DNA from: Alcaligenaceae bacterium | GTDB taxonomy: Bacteria; Pseudomonadota; Gammaproteobacteria; Burkholderiales; Burkholderiaceae_B | Assembly (NCBI GenBank): GCA_013416435.1 | Contig: JACCEN010000007.1 | Span: 1-64,000 of the forward strand | DNA: 64,000 nucleotides | Reading direction: 5' to 3' | Shown here: positions 25,849 to 39,348 of the stretch, in pieces | Layout: each line of letters starts with the position of its first letter | Position numbering within the stretch: the stretch's first letter is position 1 | Position numbers and translations under genes: made by a program | Notes under the pieces: generated by a model | Seen by the model: only the letters and a program-made list of their open reading frames with translations | What the model was told of the DNA's origin: nothing | The model's database searches: none

Positions 25849-26315
25849 CGGGTAATGCGGTCACGGCGGAGGATCGTTACATTATCCAGGAATGCGCCGT
25901 TTCGTACAGGCGTCCAGAACGTAAATTTCCGTCATTCCCGATGGGGCGAAGCTGTTAAATCCTTGAAAAACGTATGATTTTTCTGCAATGGGCAGCACCG
26001 AAAAAGCCTTAATGAAAACAGGTGCTTGCGGCATATACTTAAATTGCCCCTTAAAACAAAAACGCAGCTTGCCGATGTCGCATCATCGCCACAAATAGAC
26101 CCGGGTAATCCCTTACTTTTTGTTTCCCCTGGGGCTGTTCTGTTGTTGTTAGCCAACAGAGACAGCGAAAAACCCGTCTTTTGCTGAAGCTGTCGTAGCC
26201 ACGAGGCCGGAATTTTGATGCAATAGCAGCAACTTCCCATCGCGGAGTTAGAAAGAGCAGCAGCACAGTTTGGTAGTCGCTGCTCTAGTTACTCAAATCT
26301 ACGGAGATTTCTTAC
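25849..26315 (+). other. 467-bp gene-free leader region upstream of the porin
   Basis: No credible protein is seen on either strand. The stretch is clearly more AT-rich than its surroundings. A TATACT hexamer at 26034-26039 could be a -10 element for the porin but lacks a good -35, and would imply a leader of about 270 nt. A purine-rich GGAGAT lies 8 bp before the porin ATG as its ribosome site. Long regulated leaders are common for major porins and may hold a small-RNA target or Hfq site; none could be defined by eye. Confidence 0.4.
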
Positions 26316-27449
26316 ATGAAAAAGACTCTGCTCGCTGCTGCTCTAGTCGCCGGCTTTGCTGGCGTTGCTCAAGCAGAAACGTCGGTTACCCTCTACGGTA
26401 TCCTGGACGGTGGTATTGGCTATCAACAAGTCAAAGGTAACACCAGCTACTCGGCTAGCCGCACTGGCGCGACCGATTCCAAAGCGACCAAGACTGGCAT
26501 GATCAACGGCGTTCAGTCCGGCAACCGTTGGGGTCTGCGTGGTACCGAAGATCTGGGCAATGGCCTGCAAGCCATTTTCCAAGTGGAAAGCGGCTTCGAC
26601 CTGGGCACTGGTAACCAAGGTCAATCCAACGCTCAAAACGACCGTCTGTTCGGCCGTCAGGCAACCCTGGGTCTGCAAAGCGACGCATGGGGCCGTCTGG
26701 ACGTTGGTCGTCAAACCAACATCGGTTCCAAGTACTTCGGCGCGATCGATCCGTTCAGCCAAGGCTTCGGCCAAGCCAACATCGGTGCAGCCTTCACGGC
26801 CGTCAACACCGTGCGTTGGGACAACATGGTCATGTATCAAACCCCCAGCTTCTCGGGCTTCCAGTTTGGTGCAGGTTACTCGTTCCGCACCAGCGGCACG
26901 CAACAGTTCAAGATCGACGGCAACGACGATCCTAACAACCGTGGTATCACCACCGGTCTGCGTTACGCCAATGGTCCTCTGACCGCTGCTTTGAGCTACG
27001 ACCAGACCAAGACTTCCGGTGACGGCTTCACGGTCCGCGCCTGGAACCTGGGTGCTGCCTACGACTTCGAAGTCGTCAAGCTGCACTTGGCATACGGCCA
27101 AACCCGCAATGGTCTGTTCGCTGCTGAAAGCTTCGGTAGCCAACTGCCCACCGGCCAAGTCAATGCTGAAGGCCTGAAGATCAATTCCTACCTGGTTGGT
27201 TTGACTGCTCCTTTGGGCGCCGGCAAGGTAATGGCTTCCTGGCACATGGCTGATCCCCGTAGCAATCCCGATGCATGGAACGGTACGGATCTGGACACCG
27301 ACAAGCAACAAACGTACAGCCTGGGCTACACCTACGACCTGTCCAAGCGCACCAACGTGTACGCTATCGGTTCGTACACCAAGCACGCTCAGTTCCTGCC
27401 TGATGCAAAATCGACCGTCATCGGCGTCGGTCTGCGTCACCGCTTCTAA
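26316..27449 (+). CDS. General outer-membrane porin (Burkholderiales/Bordetella type)
   Basis: This 377-residue precursor has a classic signal peptide (1-20, MKKTLLAAALVAGFAGVAQA). The mature start is ETSVTLYGILDGGIGYQ, and NRWGLRGTEDLGNGLQAIFQ is the hallmark of 16-strand trimeric porins. The C-terminus VGLRHRF ends in the Phe needed for BAM recognition. Codon choice is strongly biased toward CTG, GGT, GCT, CGT and AAC compared with neighbours, a sign of very high expression. It is monocistronic: a long leader precedes it and a strong terminator follows. It should be the main route for small anionic or neutral solutes. Confidence 0.95.
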   Translation: MKKTLLAAALVAGFAGVAQAETSVTLYGILDGGIGYQQVKGNTSYSASRTGATDSKATKTGMINGVQSGNRWGLRGTEDLGNGLQAIFQVESGFDLGTGNQGQSNAQNDRLFGRQATLGLQSDAWGRLDVGRQTNIGSKYFGAIDPFSQGFGQANIGAAFTAVNTVRWDNMVMYQTPSFSGFQFGAGYSFRTSGTQQFKIDGNDDPNNRGITTGLRYANGPLTAALSYDQTKTSGDGFTVRAWNLGAAYDFEVVKLHLAYGQTRNGLFAAESFGSQLPTGQVNAEGLKINSYLVGLTAPLGAGKVMASWHMADPRSNPDAWNGTDLDTDKQQTYSLGYTYDLSKRTNVYAIGSYTKHAQFLPDAKSTVIGVGLRHRF

Positions 27450-27480
27450 TCGGTACGCATAGCTCGTCTATGCACCGAGT

Positions 27481-27500
27481 CGGCCCGGATTTCCGGGCCG
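27481..27500 (+). other. GC-rich hairpin after the porin
   Basis: CGGCCCGG/CCGGGCCG with an ATTT loop forms a perfect 8-bp stem 31 bp after the porin stop. No U-tract follows. It may stabilise the 3' end of the porin mRNA ahead of the true terminator. Confidence 0.45.
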
Positions 27501-27530
27501 TTACAGAGCGCGGCAAGCCAGGCTTGCAAC

Positions 27531-27559
27531 AAAAAGCCACCCTTTTCGGGTGGCTTTTT
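27531..27559 (+). terminator. Rho-independent terminator of the porin (bidirectional)
   Basis: AAAAAGCCACCC (27531-27542) pairs perfectly with GGGTGGCTTTTT (27548-27559) across a 5-nt loop. The run of T on the right and of A on the left make it a strong terminator in either direction. It isolates the porin from the nuo operon. Confidence 0.92.
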
Positions 27560-27694
27560 GCTGTGTGTTTTTTCCTTGTCCGGCAAAGGGTGGCATGCAG
27601 CCAATAACTTGTTTCCGTTCAAGGGCTTTCAGCCGAATGACGCTCTCAAAATGCTACAATCCCAGAGTTTACTTATTGTGATTGGACGCCCCGG

Positions 27695-28054
27695 ATGAAT
27701 CTGCAACAGTACTTTCCCGTTCTGCTGTTTATTGTCGTTGCGACGCTGATAGGTTTTGCGCTGCTTGCCGCCGGTCGCTTGCTTGGTCCGCATCGTCCGT
27801 ACGAGGAAAAGCTCTCGCAGTACGAGTGCGGCTTCGAGGCCTTTGGCGATTCGCGCATGAAATTCGACGTGCGCTATTACCTGGTTGCGATCCTGTTCAT
27901 CATGTTCGATCTGGAAATCGCATTTTTGTTCCCCTGGGCCATCGCCAACGGAACCATCGGGCTGGTTGGATTCTGGACCGTCATGGTGTTCCTCGCCATT
28001 CTCACCGTGGGCTTCATCTACGAGTGGAAAAAAGGCGCGCTCGACTGGGAATAA
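27695..28054 (+). CDS. nuoA: NADH-quinone oxidoreductase subunit A
   Basis: This 119-residue membrane subunit has three helices. [21 protein letters not shown] is the conserved ND3-type loop with its key Cys, and [20 protein letters not shown] is the second helix with conserved acidic residues. It sits at the junction of the matrix-side arm and the membrane arm of complex I. First gene of the nuo operon; the ATG comes 135 bp after the porin terminator. Confidence 0.97.
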   Translation: MNLQQYFPVLLFIVVATLIGFALLAAGRLLGPHRPYEEKLSQYECGFEAFGDSRMKFDVRYYLVAILFIMFDLEIAFLFPWAIANGTIGLVGFWTVMVFLAILTVGFIYEWKKGALDWE

Positions 28055-28123
28055 CGGCAAGGCCTGAAGTGCACGGTTTCAGGCTGCACGCATCGCGGTA
28101 ACGCCGCTTGTGTTTTTGTCGGT

Positions 28124-28142
28124 CCGGACGCCAGGCGTCCGG
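28124..28142 (+). other. Hairpin in the nuoA-nuoB gap
   Basis: CCGGACGCC and GGCGTCCGG flank a single A, giving a stable hairpin 20 bp before the nuoB start, in a 108-bp gap that is long for this operon. There is no U-tract, so termination is unlikely. It could modulate mRNA stability or translation. Confidence 0.4.
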
Positions 28143-28162
28143 CCGGCCTACGAGGCAAATAT

Positions 28163-28639
28163 ATGGCTATCGACGGCATTATGAAAGAAGGTTTTATCAC
28201 CACCAGTGCAGACAAGTTTCTGAACTGGGCCAAGACGGGTTCGCTGTGGCCCATGACATTCGGCCTGGCATGCTGCGCGGTCGAGATGATGCACGCCGGG
28301 GCGGCACGCTACGACCTGGATCAGTTCGGCATCATCTTTCGGCCGAGCCCGCGTCAATCCGACCTCATGATCGTCGCCGGCACGCTGTGCAACAAGATGG
28401 CGCCCGCCTTGCGCAAGGTGTACGACCAGATGGCCGAGCCTCGCTGGGTGGTATCCATGGGTTCCTGTGCCAACGGCGGGGGCTACTACCACTATTCGTA
28501 CTCGGTGGTCCGGGGTTGCGACCGCATCGTTCCGGTCGACGTCTATGTGCCCGGCTGTCCTCCCACGGCTGAGGCCCTGGTCTACGGCCTGCTCCAGATG
28601 CAGAACAAGATCCGCCTGACCAACACCATCGCGCGCTGA
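28163..28639 (+). CDS. nuoB: NADH-quinone oxidoreductase subunit B
   Basis: This 158-residue subunit ligates cluster N2, the last iron-sulfur centre before quinone. The ligands are visible: [10 protein letters not shown] (tandem Cys), [19 protein letters not shown] and [11 protein letters not shown]. Length matches the family. It lies in the membrane-proximal part of the peripheral arm next to NuoD. Confidence 0.97.
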   Translation: MAIDGIMKEGFITTSADKFLNWAKTGSLWPMTFGLACCAVEMMHAGAARYDLDQFGIIFRPSPRQSDLMIVAGTLCNKMAPALRKVYDQMAEPRWVVSMGSCANGGGYYHYSYSVVRGCDRIVPVDVYVPGCPPTAEALVYGLLQMQNKIRLTNTIAR

Positions 28640-28676
28640 GCCCGCCGGGCTGCCGCGTTCAACGTTGAATAGAGAT

Positions 28677-29288
28677 ATGACTAGGCTCGAAACGCTACAA
28701 CACAATCTGCAGGCCGCATTTGGCGAATCCGCCACGCTGACGCTGGCTCTGAACGAGCTGACGCTCGTGGTGCCGGCCAAGAGCTGGGCCGATGCCTGTA
28801 CCACTTTGCGAGACACTCCCTCTCTGGGTTTCGATACATGCATCGACCTCTGCGGCATCGATTACTCCGCCTGGGGAGCGCCAACCCACGTGCCCGATAC
28901 CAGCGTGCATCCCCATCGCTTCGCCGTGGTTATTCATCTGCTGTCGGTCAAGAACAACATTCGGCTGCGCGTGCGGGCCTACATCGAAGACGAAGAGTTT
29001 CCGGTCATTGCCTCGCTGGTCGATGTCTGGCCCGCCGTCAATTGGTTCGAGCGCGAAGCTTTCGACCTTTACGGCATTGTTTTTGAAGGCCATCCCGACC
29101 TGCGCCGCATTCTGACCGATTACGGTTTCATCGGGCATCCTTTCCGTAAAGACTTCCCCCTGTCCGGCAACGTCGAGATGCGTTACGACACCGAGCAGAA
29201 GCGGGTCATTTATCAACCCGTCACGATAGAGCCGCGCGAGATCAACCCGCGCGTCGTGCGTGAAGAAGGCTACGGAGCAGGGCGCTAA
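28677..29288 (+). CDS. nuoC: NADH-quinone oxidoreductase subunit C
   Basis: This 203-residue 30-kDa subunit carries the signature [20 protein letters not shown] and [15 protein letters not shown]. It has no cofactor and scaffolds NuoB and NuoD. It is a separate gene, not fused to nuoD as in enterobacteria. The ATG at 28677 is preferred over a TTG 12 bp upstream. It ends 3 bp before nuoD. Confidence 0.96.
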   Translation: MTRLETLQHNLQAAFGESATLTLALNELTLVVPAKSWADACTTLRDTPSLGFDTCIDLCGIDYSAWGAPTHVPDTSVHPHRFAVVIHLLSVKNNIRLRVRAYIEDEEFPVIASLVDVWPAVNWFEREAFDLYGIVFEGHPDLRRILTDYGFIGHPFRKDFPLSGNVEMRYDTEQKRVIYQPVTIEPREINPRVVREEGYGAGR

Positions 29289-29291
29289 AGC

Positions 29292-30548
29292 ATGGCTGAC
29301 ATCAAGAACTACACACTCAACTTCGGTCCTCAACACCCGGCCGCGCACGGCGTGCTGCGCCTGGTTCTGGAACTGGACGGCGAAGTCATCCAGCGGGCGG
29401 ATCCGCACATCGGCCTGCTGCATCGCGCCACCGAAAAGCTGGCCGAGCACAAAACCTTCCTGCAGGCGCTGCCTTACATGGACCGCCTGGACTACGTGTC
29501 CATGATGTGCAACGAGCACGCTTACGTCATGGCGGTGGAAAAGCTGCTTGGCGTCCAGGTGCCCTTGCGGGCGCAGTACATCCGCGTCATGTTCGACGAG
29601 ATCACGCGCTTGCTCAATCACCTCATGTCGCTGGGTTCGCATGCGCTCGACGTCGGCGCCATGGCCGTCTTCCTGTATGCGTTCCGCGAACGCGAAGACC
29701 TCATGGACTGCTACGAGGCGGTTTCCGGCGCGCGGATGCACGCGGCCTACTACCGGCCGGGCGGCGTGTATCGCGACTTGCCCGATGCCATGCCCCAGTA
29801 CGGCCAGTCCAGCAAGTATCGTGGCGAAAAAGAAGTGCGCGCCATGAACGAGGCACGCTCCGGCTCGCTGCTCGACTTCATCGAAGACTTCACCAATCGC
29901 TTCCCGGCCTGCGTCGACGAATACGAAACCCTGCTGACCGACAACCGCATCTGGAAGCAGCGCCTGGTGGGCGTGGGCGTGGTGGATCCCGACCGCGCGA
30001 AGGCGCTGGGCTTTACCGGCCCCATGCTGCGGGGATCCGGCGTCGAGTGGGACTTGCGCCGCACCCAGCCATATGAAGTCTATGACCGCCTGGAATTCGA
30101 CATCCCCGTCGGCGTGAACGGCGATTGCTACGACCGCTATCTGGTCCGCGTGGCCGAAATGCGTGAAAGCAATCGCATCATCCGGCAGTGCGTGGAATGG
30201 CTGCGCAACAACCCGGGTCCCGTCATTGTCGACAACCACAAGGTCGCTCCGCCTTCCCGCGAGAAAATGAAGACGGGCATGGAAGACCTGATTCACCATT
30301 TCAAGCTCTTTACCGAGGGCATGCATGTGCCGGCCGGTGAAGTCTATGCGGGCGTCGAACACCCGAAGGGCGAGTTCGGCATCTACATGGTTTCCGACGG
30401 CGCCAACAAGCCTTACCGCATGAAAATTCGCGCGCCCGGCTTTGCCCATTTGCAGTCCATGGACGAAATGGCGCGCGGACACATGATCGCCGATGCCGTC
30501 ACCATCATTGGTACGCAAGACATCGTGTTTGGCGAAATCGACCGTTAA
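29292..30548 (+). CDS. nuoD: NADH-quinone oxidoreductase subunit D
   Basis: This 418-residue 49-kDa subunit starts with the conserved [19 protein letters not shown], whose His residues line the quinone site, followed by [20 protein letters not shown]. The C-terminus DIVFGEIDR is typical. With NuoB it forms the quinone-binding pocket where electrons leave cluster N2. Confidence 0.97.
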   Translation: MADIKNYTLNFGPQHPAAHGVLRLVLELDGEVIQRADPHIGLLHRATEKLAEHKTFLQALPYMDRLDYVSMMCNEHAYVMAVEKLLGVQVPLRAQYIRVMFDEITRLLNHLMSLGSHALDVGAMAVFLYAFREREDLMDCYEAVSGARMHAAYYRPGGVYRDLPDAMPQYGQSSKYRGEKEVRAMNEARSGSLLDFIEDFTNRFPACVDEYETLLTDNRIWKQRLVGVGVVDPDRAKALGFTGPMLRGSGVEWDLRRTQPYEVYDRLEFDIPVGVNGDCYDRYLVRVAEMRESNRIIRQCVEWLRNNPGPVIVDNHKVAPPSREKMKTGMEDLIHHFKLFTEGMHVPAGEVYAGVEHPKGEFGIYMVSDGANKPYRMKIRAPGFAHLQSMDEMARGHMIADAVTIIGTQDIVFGEIDR

Positions 30549-30583
30549 CCGGCGCGAGCCAAGGTAAAAACCGGATTCAAAAT

Positions 30584-31078
30584 ATGCTGCTTTCCGAACA
30601 AGCCTATCAGAAAATCGACCGGGAACTCACGAAGTTCCCGCAGGACCAGCAACAGTCCGCCATCATGGCGGCGCTGACCATTGCACAGGAAGAGAAGGGC
30701 TGGGTATCCACTGAAGTCATCGACGACATCGCCGCTTACCTGCGTGTTCCTTCCATTGCCGTGCAGGAAGTCGCCACTTTCTACAACATGTTCAATACGC
30801 ACCCCGTGGGCCGCTTCAAGATCACGGTATGCACCAACCTACCCTGTGCCTTGCGCGATGGCGTGAAGGCGGCTGATTACCTGAAGCAGAAACTGGGCAT
30901 CGATTTCCACGAGACCACGCCCGATGGGCTGTTCACCTTGATGGAGGGTGAGTGCATGGGGGCTTGCGGTGATTCGCCCGTCATGCTCATGAACAATCAC
31001 CATATGTGCGTACGCATGTCTCCGGAAAGGATAGATGCAATGATCCAGGAACTCAAACAGCATGGGGAGTCGGCATGA
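30584..31078 (+). CDS. nuoE: NADH-quinone oxidoreductase subunit E
   Basis: This 164-residue 24-kDa subunit has a thioredoxin-like fold binding the [2Fe-2S] cluster N1a through [11 protein letters not shown] and [11 protein letters not shown]. It acts with NuoF in NADH oxidation at the tip of the peripheral arm. It overlaps nuoF by 4 bp (ATGA). Confidence 0.96.
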   Translation: MLLSEQAYQKIDRELTKFPQDQQQSAIMAALTIAQEEKGWVSTEVIDDIAAYLRVPSIAVQEVATFYNMFNTHPVGRFKITVCTNLPCALRDGVKAADYLKQKLGIDFHETTPDGLFTLMEGECMGACGDSPVMLMNNHHMCVRMSPERIDAMIQELKQHGESA

Positions 31079-32442
31079 GCGCGCCCGGTCTGTTGCAGCG
31101 ATTTTCGCAAGGACTGACGCCCAACCCGGGCGATGATCTGTCCAACAGCATGATCTTCCACGACCGCCATATCAACCCGCAAATTGTCGCGGGGCTGGAC
31201 GGCTCGAACTGGGGGCTGGAAGACTACGTCAAGCGCGGCGGCTACGAGGCCCTGCGCAAGATCCTCACCACGGGGATGACGCCCGATGACGTCATCGCCG
31301 AGGTCAAGGCGTCCAGCCTGCGCGGCCGGGGCGGCGCGGGCTTCCCGACCGGCTTGAAGTGGAGCTTCATGCCGCGCACGCTTCCCGGGCAGAAGTACCT
31401 GGTGTGCAATTCCGACGAAGGCGAGCCGGGCACCTTCAAGGACCGGGATATCCTGCGCTTCAATCCGCATATCGTGATCGAAGGCATGGCCATCGCGGCG
31501 TACGCCATGGGCATCACCGTGGGCTACAACTACATCCACGGCGAAATCTTCGAAATCTACGATCGTTTCGAGCGTGCTCTGGAGCAGGCCCGCGAAGCCG
31601 GTTTCCTGGGCGACAACATCCTGGGTTCGGGCTTCAATTTCCAGCTGCATGCTTTTCACGGCTACGGTGCGTACATCTGCGGCGAAGAAACCGCCTTGCT
31701 CGAATCGCTCGAAGGCAAGAAGGGACAGCCTCGGTTCAAGCCGCCGTTTCCCGCCAGTTTCGGCCTGTACGGCAAGCCTACGACGATCAACAACACGGAA
31801 ACCTTCGCGGCCGTTCCCTGGATTTTCCGCAACAGCGGGCAAGAATACCTGGATATCGGCGTGCCCAATGCCGGCGGCACCAAGCTGTTCTCGATATCCG
31901 GCGACATCGAACTGCCCGGCAACTATGAAGTCCCCCTGGGCACGCCCTTCAGCAAGCTGCTCGAGCTTGCCGGCGGCATGCGTGGCGGCCGCAAGCTCAA
32001 GGCGGTCATCCCGGGCGGCTCCAGCGCCCCCGTGCTGCCGGCCGACATCATGATGCAAACCAACCTCGACTACGACTCCATCGCCAAGGCCGGCTCCATG
32101 CTCGGCTCGGGCGCCGTCATCGTCATGGACGAAACCCGCTGCATGGTGAAATCCCTGCTGCGCCTGTCCTATTTCTATTACGAAGAAAGCTGCGGCCAAT
32201 GCACGCCATGCCGTGAAGGTACCGGCTGGCTGTACCGCATGCTGGCGCGCATCGAAAACGGCCAAGGCCGGCCCGAGGATCTCGACGTCCTCGACAACGT
32301 CGCCCAGAACATCATGGGGCGCACGATCTGTGCGCTGGGCGATGCGGCCGCCATGCCGGTACGCAGCTTCATCAAGCATTTCCGCGACGAGTTCGCACAC
32401 CACATCGAGCACAAGAGCTGTGTGGTGCCCAAATATCTGTAG
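31075..32442 (+). CDS. nuoF: NADH-quinone oxidoreductase subunit F (NADH-binding)
   Basis: This 455-residue 51-kDa subunit holds FMN, the NADH site and cluster N3. Seen are the glycine-rich [29 protein letters not shown], the FMN loop [16 protein letters not shown], and [15 protein letters not shown] plus a later Cys for the 4Fe-4S cluster. The ATG at 31075 overlaps the nuoE stop; the frame continues upstream only within nuoE. Confidence 0.97.
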   Translation: MSAPGLLQRFSQGLTPNPGDDLSNSMIFHDRHINPQIVAGLDGSNWGLEDYVKRGGYEALRKILTTGMTPDDVIAEVKASSLRGRGGAGFPTGLKWSFMPRTLPGQKYLVCNSDEGEPGTFKDRDILRFNPHIVIEGMAIAAYAMGITVGYNYIHGEIFEIYDRFERALEQAREAGFLGDNILGSGFNFQLHAFHGYGAYICGEETALLESLEGKKGQPRFKPPFPASFGLYGKPTTINNTETFAAVPWIFRNSGQEYLDIGVPNAGGTKLFSISGDIELPGNYEVPLGTPFSKLLELAGGMRGGRKLKAVIPGGSSAPVLPADIMMQTNLDYDSIAKAGSMLGSGAVIVMDETRCMVKSLLRLSYFYYEESCGQCTPCREGTGWLYRMLARIENGQGRPEDLDVLDNVAQNIMGRTICALGDAAAMPVRSFIKHFRDEFAHHIEHKSCVVPKYL

Positions 32443-32457
32443 GGTCAGGACACGCTA

Positions 32458-34788
32458 ATGGTTGAACTCACCATCGACGGCATCAAAGTAGAAGCACCCG
32501 AAGGCAGCATGGTTATCCAGGCCGCCCACAAGCTCGGGGTGTTCGTGCCGCATTTTTGCTATCACAAGAAACTTTCCGTGGCCGCCAACTGCCGCATGTG
32601 CCTGGTCGACGTCGAAAAGGCGCCCAAGGCCCTGCCTGCCTGTGCAACACCGGTCACCAACGGAATGATCGTGCATACGCGCTCGCCCAAGGCCATTGCG
32701 GCCCAGAAGAGCGTCATGGAATTCCTGCTGATCAATCACCCGCTCGACTGCCCGGTCTGCGACCAGGGCGGCGAATGCCAGTTGCAGGACCTGGCCGTCG
32801 GATACGGGGCTTCGGCGTCGCGCTACCAGGAAGAAAAGCGCGTGGTCGTCGCCAAGAGCATGGGCCCGCTCATTTCCACCGACGGCATGCAACGGTGCAT
32901 CCATTGCACCCGCTGCGTCCGCTTCGGCCAGGAGATCGGCGGGATCATGGAAATCGGCATGGTCAACCGGGGCGAGCACTCCGAAATCACGACGTTCGTC
33001 GGCAAGGCGGTCGAGTCCGAGCTTTCCGGCAACATGATAGACATCTGCCCGGTTGGCGCCTTGCTTTCGAAACCGTTCAAGTTTTCGGCGCGTACCTGGG
33101 AAATGGCGCGACGCCGTTCGGTCAGTCCGCACGACAGCCTGGGCGCCAATCTGGTCGTGCAGACCAAGCTCGACCGTGTGCTGCGGGTCGTGCCCTTCGA
33201 GAACGAAGACGTCAACGAGTGCTGGATCAGCGACCGTGATCGTTTTTCCTATGAAGGCCTGTATACGCATGACCGCCTCGCCCATCCCATGGTGAAGGGC
33301 GAAGACGGCCAATGGCGCGAGGCGTCCTGGACCGACGCGCTGCAAGTCGTCGCCCAAGGGTTGAGCAACGTGCGCGAGCAGTTTGGCGGCGATCAGATCG
33401 GCGGCATCGGCAGCCCCATGGCCACCACCGAGGAACTCGCCCTATTGGCCCGCCTGATGCGCGCCATCGGTTCCGAGAATGTCGATTTCCGCTTGCGCGC
33501 CATCGATCCGACGCTCGACCAGGCAGTTGCCGGCGTGCCCTGGCTGGGCATGTCCGTGACTGACTTCGGCGAGCTCGATCGCGTGCTCGTCGTCGGCTCG
33601 GTCCTGCGCAAGGAGCAGCCGTTGCTGGCCCAGCGCCTGCGCCAGGCTGCCAAGCGTGGCACGCAGATCTTCTTCATCGACTCGGCCGCCGAAGACCCTC
33701 TGTTCCCTGTCGCCGGCCGGATCACGGTTGCCCCCAGCCAAGTGCCCAACGCCGTGGCAGAGGTGCTGGTCGCGCTGGCGCAGAACACGGCGGAGCCATC
33801 CACACCAGACGGCCTGGCCAATGTTCAGCCCACCGAGGCGGCTCGGCTGGTCGCGGCCGGCCTGGCCTCCGGACAACGCGTCGGTGTTTTCCTGGGCGAC
33901 ATGGCCATGGCATCCGCCCATGCCAGCCTGATTGCTGCGAATGCGTCGGAACTTGCCAAGGCCGCACAGGCGACATTGGGCTTCCTGACCTCGGGTGGCA
34001 ATACCGTGGGCGGATACCTGGCCGGGGCCGTGCCGGTCCGCGGCGGACTTACTGCCGAGCAGATGCTTCAGCAACCGCTGAAAGCCTATGTCGTGCTCCA
34101 TGCCGAGCCGGCCCTTGACAGCGACAATGGCGCCCGAGCGCTCCAGACTCTCAAAGCGGCCTCATTCAAGGTCGCACTGACGTCGTTCCGCTCGGCGGCT
34201 GAAGAATGGGCCGACGTCATGCTGCCTATTTCTCCTTTCACCGAAACTTCGGGCACCTTCGTCAGCATCGAAGGCCGGGTGCAAAGCTTCAAGGGTGTCG
34301 CGGCGCCGTACGCGGATACCCGTCCGGCCTGGAAGGTGCTGCGTGTTCTGGGCAATTTGCTCGATCTCCAGGGCTTCGAAGACGAAACCTCTGAATCGGT
34401 TCGCGATTCCGTCATGGTCGGTGGCGTCGAAACCCGTCTGTCCAATCAGGTTACGGCGTTGCCGGCGCTTGCGGCGCCCGCGGCCGGGCTCGAAAGGGTA
34501 GCCGACGTACCGATTTATCGCAGCGATGCGCTGGTGCGCCGCTCCGAACCCTTGCAGCAGGCTTCCGCATCGCTGCCTCCCAAGGCTCGCATGTCCGCCG
34601 GCACGATGGCCGGCCTGGGCATTGCGGCCGACGCCGCCGTGCGCGTGGGCAGCGCTCAGGGCGAGGTGGTTCTGGCGGTGCAGCTGGACGATACGGTTGC
34701 CCCTGGTTGCGTGCGTATCGCGACGGCGTTCAATGAAACTCTGGCGCTGGGCAGCGGTTCCGGCCAACTGACGGTGGAGCGAGTCTAA
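32458..34788 (+). CDS. nuoG: NADH-quinone oxidoreductase subunit G
   Basis: This 776-residue subunit carries the iron-sulfur relay. The ferredoxin-like N-terminus has [15 protein letters not shown] for [2Fe-2S] N1b. The His-Cys segment [14 protein letters not shown] supplies N5, and [13 protein letters not shown] with DICPVGAL supplies N4. The rest is a molybdopterin-oxidoreductase-like domain without catalysis. It starts 15 bp after nuoF and overlaps nuoH by 1 bp. Confidence 0.97.
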   Translation: MVELTIDGIKVEAPEGSMVIQAAHKLGVFVPHFCYHKKLSVAANCRMCLVDVEKAPKALPACATPVTNGMIVHTRSPKAIAAQKSVMEFLLINHPLDCPVCDQGGECQLQDLAVGYGASASRYQEEKRVVVAKSMGPLISTDGMQRCIHCTRCVRFGQEIGGIMEIGMVNRGEHSEITTFVGKAVESELSGNMIDICPVGALLSKPFKFSARTWEMARRRSVSPHDSLGANLVVQTKLDRVLRVVPFENEDVNECWISDRDRFSYEGLYTHDRLAHPMVKGEDGQWREASWTDALQVVAQGLSNVREQFGGDQIGGIGSPMATTEELALLARLMRAIGSENVDFRLRAIDPTLDQAVAGVPWLGMSVTDFGELDRVLVVGSVLRKEQPLLAQRLRQAAKRGTQIFFIDSAAEDPLFPVAGRITVAPSQVPNAVAEVLVALAQNTAEPSTPDGLANVQPTEAARLVAAGLASGQRVGVFLGDMAMASAHASLIAANASELAKAAQATLGFLTSGGNTVGGYLAGAVPVRGGLTAEQMLQQPLKAYVVLHAEPALDSDNGARALQTLKAASFKVALTSFRSAAEEWADVMLPISPFTETSGTFVSIEGRVQSFKGVAAPYADTRPAWKVLRVLGNLLDLQGFEDETSESVRDSVMVGGVETRLSNQVTALPALAAPAAGLERVADVPIYRSDALVRRSEPLQQASASLPPKARMSAGTMAGLGIAADAAVRVGSAQGEVVLAVQLDDTVAPGCVRIATAFNETLALGSGSGQLTVERV

Positions 34789-35861
34789 TGGAGTGGCTTA
34801 CAGTTCTTGAAAACTATGGCGTGGGCCTGCTGGGCCCCACCGCGTGGCTGGTCGTATGGACGCTCGTCAAGATCGTAGTCATCGCCGTCCCCATCATCCT
34901 GTGCGTAGCCTACCTGACTTACTGGGAACGCAAGATGATCGGCGCCATGCACGTTCGCCTCGGGCCCACCCGGGTCGGCTACCGCGGACTGCTGCAGCCT
35001 TTTGCGGACGTGTTCAAGCTTCTCACCAAGGAAGTCATCGTGCCCAGCAAGGCCAACAAGGTCTTGTATATTCTCGCGCCGGTCGTAACCCTGATGCCCG
35101 CGCTGGCGGCTTGGGCGGTGATTCCCTTCGGCCCTGAAGTCGTGCTGGCCGATGTCAACGCCGGCTTGCTGTATGTCCTGGCCATCACGTCCCTGGGCGT
35201 CTATGGGGTGATCGTCGCCGGCTGGGCATCGAACTCCAAGTATGCATTCCTGGGCGCGCTGCGCGCCGCCGCACAGATGGTGTCGTACGAACTGGCCATC
35301 GGCTTTGTCTTCATCACCGTTCTTCTCGTGTCGGGCACCTTGAATCTCAGCGGCATCGTGGAAGGGCAGGGCGCCGGCTGGTTCGCCTCGAAGGGCATTA
35401 CCTTCATGTCCTGGAACTGGCTGCCTTTACTGCCGCTGTTCGTCATCTACGTGGTGTCGGCAGTGGCCGAAACCAACCGGCATCCGTTCGACGTGGTGGA
35501 AGGCGAATCGGAAATCGTGGCCGGCCACATGGTCGAGTATTCGGGCATGGGCTTTGCGCTGTTCTTCCTCGGCGAGTACGCGAACATGATCCTGCTCTCG
35601 GCGATGGCGTCCATCATGTTCCTGGGCGGCTGGATGCCCCCGCTGGACATCGCGCCGCTCACCTGGATTCCAGGATGGCTGTGGCTGGGTATCAAGACCT
35701 TTTTTGTGGTTTCGATGTTTATATGGTTCCGTGCGACGTTCCCGCGCTACCGTTACGACCAGATCATGCGTCTGGGCTGGAAGGTGTTCATTCCCTTGAC
35801 AGGTATCTGGCTGCTCGTTGTGGCGATATGGATGCAGACGCCCTGGAATATTTGGCAATAG
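34788..35861 (+). CDS. nuoH: NADH-quinone oxidoreductase subunit H
   Basis: This 357-residue membrane subunit is a partner in the quinone chamber. [34 protein letters not shown] and [20 protein letters not shown] carry the conserved charged residues of the first proton pathway. It links the peripheral and membrane arms. Confidence 0.97.
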   Translation: MEWLTVLENYGVGLLGPTAWLVVWTLVKIVVIAVPIILCVAYLTYWERKMIGAMHVRLGPTRVGYRGLLQPFADVFKLLTKEVIVPSKANKVLYILAPVVTLMPALAAWAVIPFGPEVVLADVNAGLLYVLAITSLGVYGVIVAGWASNSKYAFLGALRAAAQMVSYELAIGFVFITVLLVSGTLNLSGIVEGQGAGWFASKGITFMSWNWLPLLPLFVIYVVSAVAETNRHPFDVVEGESEIVAGHMVEYSGMGFALFFLGEYANMILLSAMASIMFLGGWMPPLDIAPLTWIPGWLWLGIKTFFVVSMFIWFRATFPRYRYDQIMRLGWKVFIPLTGIWLLVVAIWMQTPWNIWQ

Positions 35862-35881
35862 GACACAGGGGCTAGAAGATT

Positions 35882-36370
35882 ATGGAAGCAATTAAAGATT
35901 TCTTCGGCAGTTTGATGCTGTCCGAAATGCTGAAGGGCATGCGCCTGACGGGAAAATATTTCTTCAAGCGCAAGGTCACCTTGCGATATCCGCAGGAAAA
36001 GACGCCGGCATCGCCGCGCTTTCGCGGCCTGCATGCCTTGCGGCGCTACCCGAACGGGGAAGAGCGCTGCATTGCATGCAAGCTGTGTGAGGCCGTCTGC
36101 CCTGCGCTGGCCATCTCGATCGAGTCCGAGGAACGCGAGGACGGCACCCGTCGCACCACGCGCTACGACATCGATCTGACCAAGTGCATATTCTGTGGCT
36201 TCTGCGAAGAAAGCTGTCCGGTGGATTCCATCGTCGAAACGCACATCTCCGAATACCACGGCGAAAAGCGCGGCGACCTGTACTTCACCAAAGACATGCT
36301 GCTGGCCGTCGGGGACCGCTACGAAGCTGAAATCGCGCGCCGTCGTTCAGAAGACGCCCCTTATCGTTGA
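35882..36370 (+). CDS. nuoI: NADH-quinone oxidoreductase subunit I
   Basis: This 162-residue ferredoxin-type subunit has two 4Fe-4S motifs, [16 protein letters not shown] and [16 protein letters not shown], for clusters N6a and N6b that feed N2. An amphipathic N-terminus anchors it to the membrane arm. Its stop overlaps the nuoJ start as TGATG. Confidence 0.97.
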   Translation: MEAIKDFFGSLMLSEMLKGMRLTGKYFFKRKVTLRYPQEKTPASPRFRGLHALRRYPNGEERCIACKLCEAVCPALAISIESEEREDGTRRTTRYDIDLTKCIFCGFCEESCPVDSIVETHISEYHGEKRGDLYFTKDMLLAVGDRYEAEIARRRSEDAPYR

Positions 36371-37026
36371 TGCCGGACCAGACACCTATGATTTTTTCTA
36401 CTGTCCTGTTTTATCTGCTGGCGCTGGTGCTGGTGATTGCCGCATTCCGTGTCGTCACCGCCTCCAGTCCCGTCACCGGCGTGCTGCATCTCATCCTGGT
36501 GTTCTTCACCGCGTCCATGATCTGGATGCTGCTGGGCGCGGAATTCCTCTCGCTGCTGCTCGTCGTCGTCTACGTCGGCGCCGTCATGGTGATGTTCCTG
36601 TTCGTCGTGATGATGCTTGACGTGCGCATGGATGCACTGCGCGCCGGCTTCAAGGCCTATTTGCCCGCCGGCTTGCTGATCGGGTCGATCATGGTGCTCG
36701 AGATGGCCTTCGTGCTGGCAAGCACCTGGCTCGACGCGGGCCCCGCCGCCCCTGTTGCCGACGACTACAACAATACGCATGCGCTGGGCGTGGCCATGTA
36801 TACGGACTACGTGCTGGCCGTGCAGGTCGGAGGCGTTGTCTTGCTGGTGGGCATGATTGCCGCCATAGCACTGACGCTGCGGCGCCGGAGCGACGTGAAG
36901 CGCACCAATCCTTCGCAACAGGTCAGGGTCCGCGCCCAGGACCGTCTGCGCATGGTCAGCATGCCGTCGCAGACTGAAGCACCCGCGAAAAACGAGGCGG
37001 AAAAAGCCCAAGGGGATACCAAATGA
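36370..37026 (+). CDS. nuoJ: NADH-quinone oxidoreductase subunit J
   Basis: This 218-residue ND6-like membrane subunit has [24 protein letters not shown] and [20 protein letters not shown], the conserved third helix that changes shape during turnover. The ATG at 36370 overlaps the nuoI stop; a second candidate at 36388 would trim 6 residues. It has a hydrophilic C-terminal tail of about 45 residues and overlaps nuoK by 4 bp. Confidence 0.95.
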   Translation: MPDQTPMIFSTVLFYLLALVLVIAAFRVVTASSPVTGVLHLILVFFTASMIWMLLGAEFLSLLLVVVYVGAVMVMFLFVVMMLDVRMDALRAGFKAYLPAGLLIGSIMVLEMAFVLASTWLDAGPAAPVADDYNNTHALGVAMYTDYVLAVQVGGVVLLVGMIAAIALTLRRRSDVKRTNPSQQVRVRAQDRLRMVSMPSQTEAPAKNEAEKAQGDTK

Positions 37027-37331
37027 CATTGACACTTGCCCACTATCTGATACTTGGCGCAATTCTTTTCTCCATCGGCATCTTCGGCTTCTTTCTGAAT
37101 CGCCGCAATCTCATCATCCTGTTGATGTCCATCGAGCTCATGCTGCTTGCCGCAAACATGAATTTCGTGGCGTTCTCGACTTGGTTCGGCGATACGGCCG
37201 GCCAGGTGTTCGTCTTCTTCGTGCTGACGGTGGCCGCGGCGGAAGCCGCCATCGGGCTGGCGATCTTGGTGTTGCTGTTCCGCAACCTGAATACGATCAA
37301 TGTTGACGCACTTGACCAGCTCAAGGGTTGA
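37023..37331 (+). CDS. nuoK: NADH-quinone oxidoreductase subunit K
   Basis: This 102-residue ND4L-like subunit has three helices. [21 protein letters not shown] and [16 protein letters not shown] carry the two buried glutamates of the E-channel. The length is exactly typical. Confidence 0.97.
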   Translation: MTLTLAHYLILGAILFSIGIFGFFLNRRNLIILLMSIELMLLAANMNFVAFSTWFGDTAGQVFVFFVLTVAAAEAAIGLAILVLLFRNLNTINVDALDQLKG

Positions 37332-37347
37332 TGGGATTGCTCAAATT

Positions 37348-39347
<2,000 letters not shown>

Positions 39348-39348
<1 letters not shown>

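Noticed and set aside
25932-26240. 102-codon minus-strand frame in the porin leader
   Set aside because: No ribosome site, unusual Cys-rich composition, and no family recognised; more likely a chance frame in non-coding DNA.
27632-27660. Promoter for the nuo operon with TACAAT at 27655-27660
   Set aside because: A -10-like hexamer is present but no matching -35 at 16-18 bp spacing could be found.
28695-30518. 607-codon open frame on the minus strand opposite nuoC and nuoD
   Set aside because: Same shadow effect of high third-position GC; the plus-strand complex I subunits are unmistakable.
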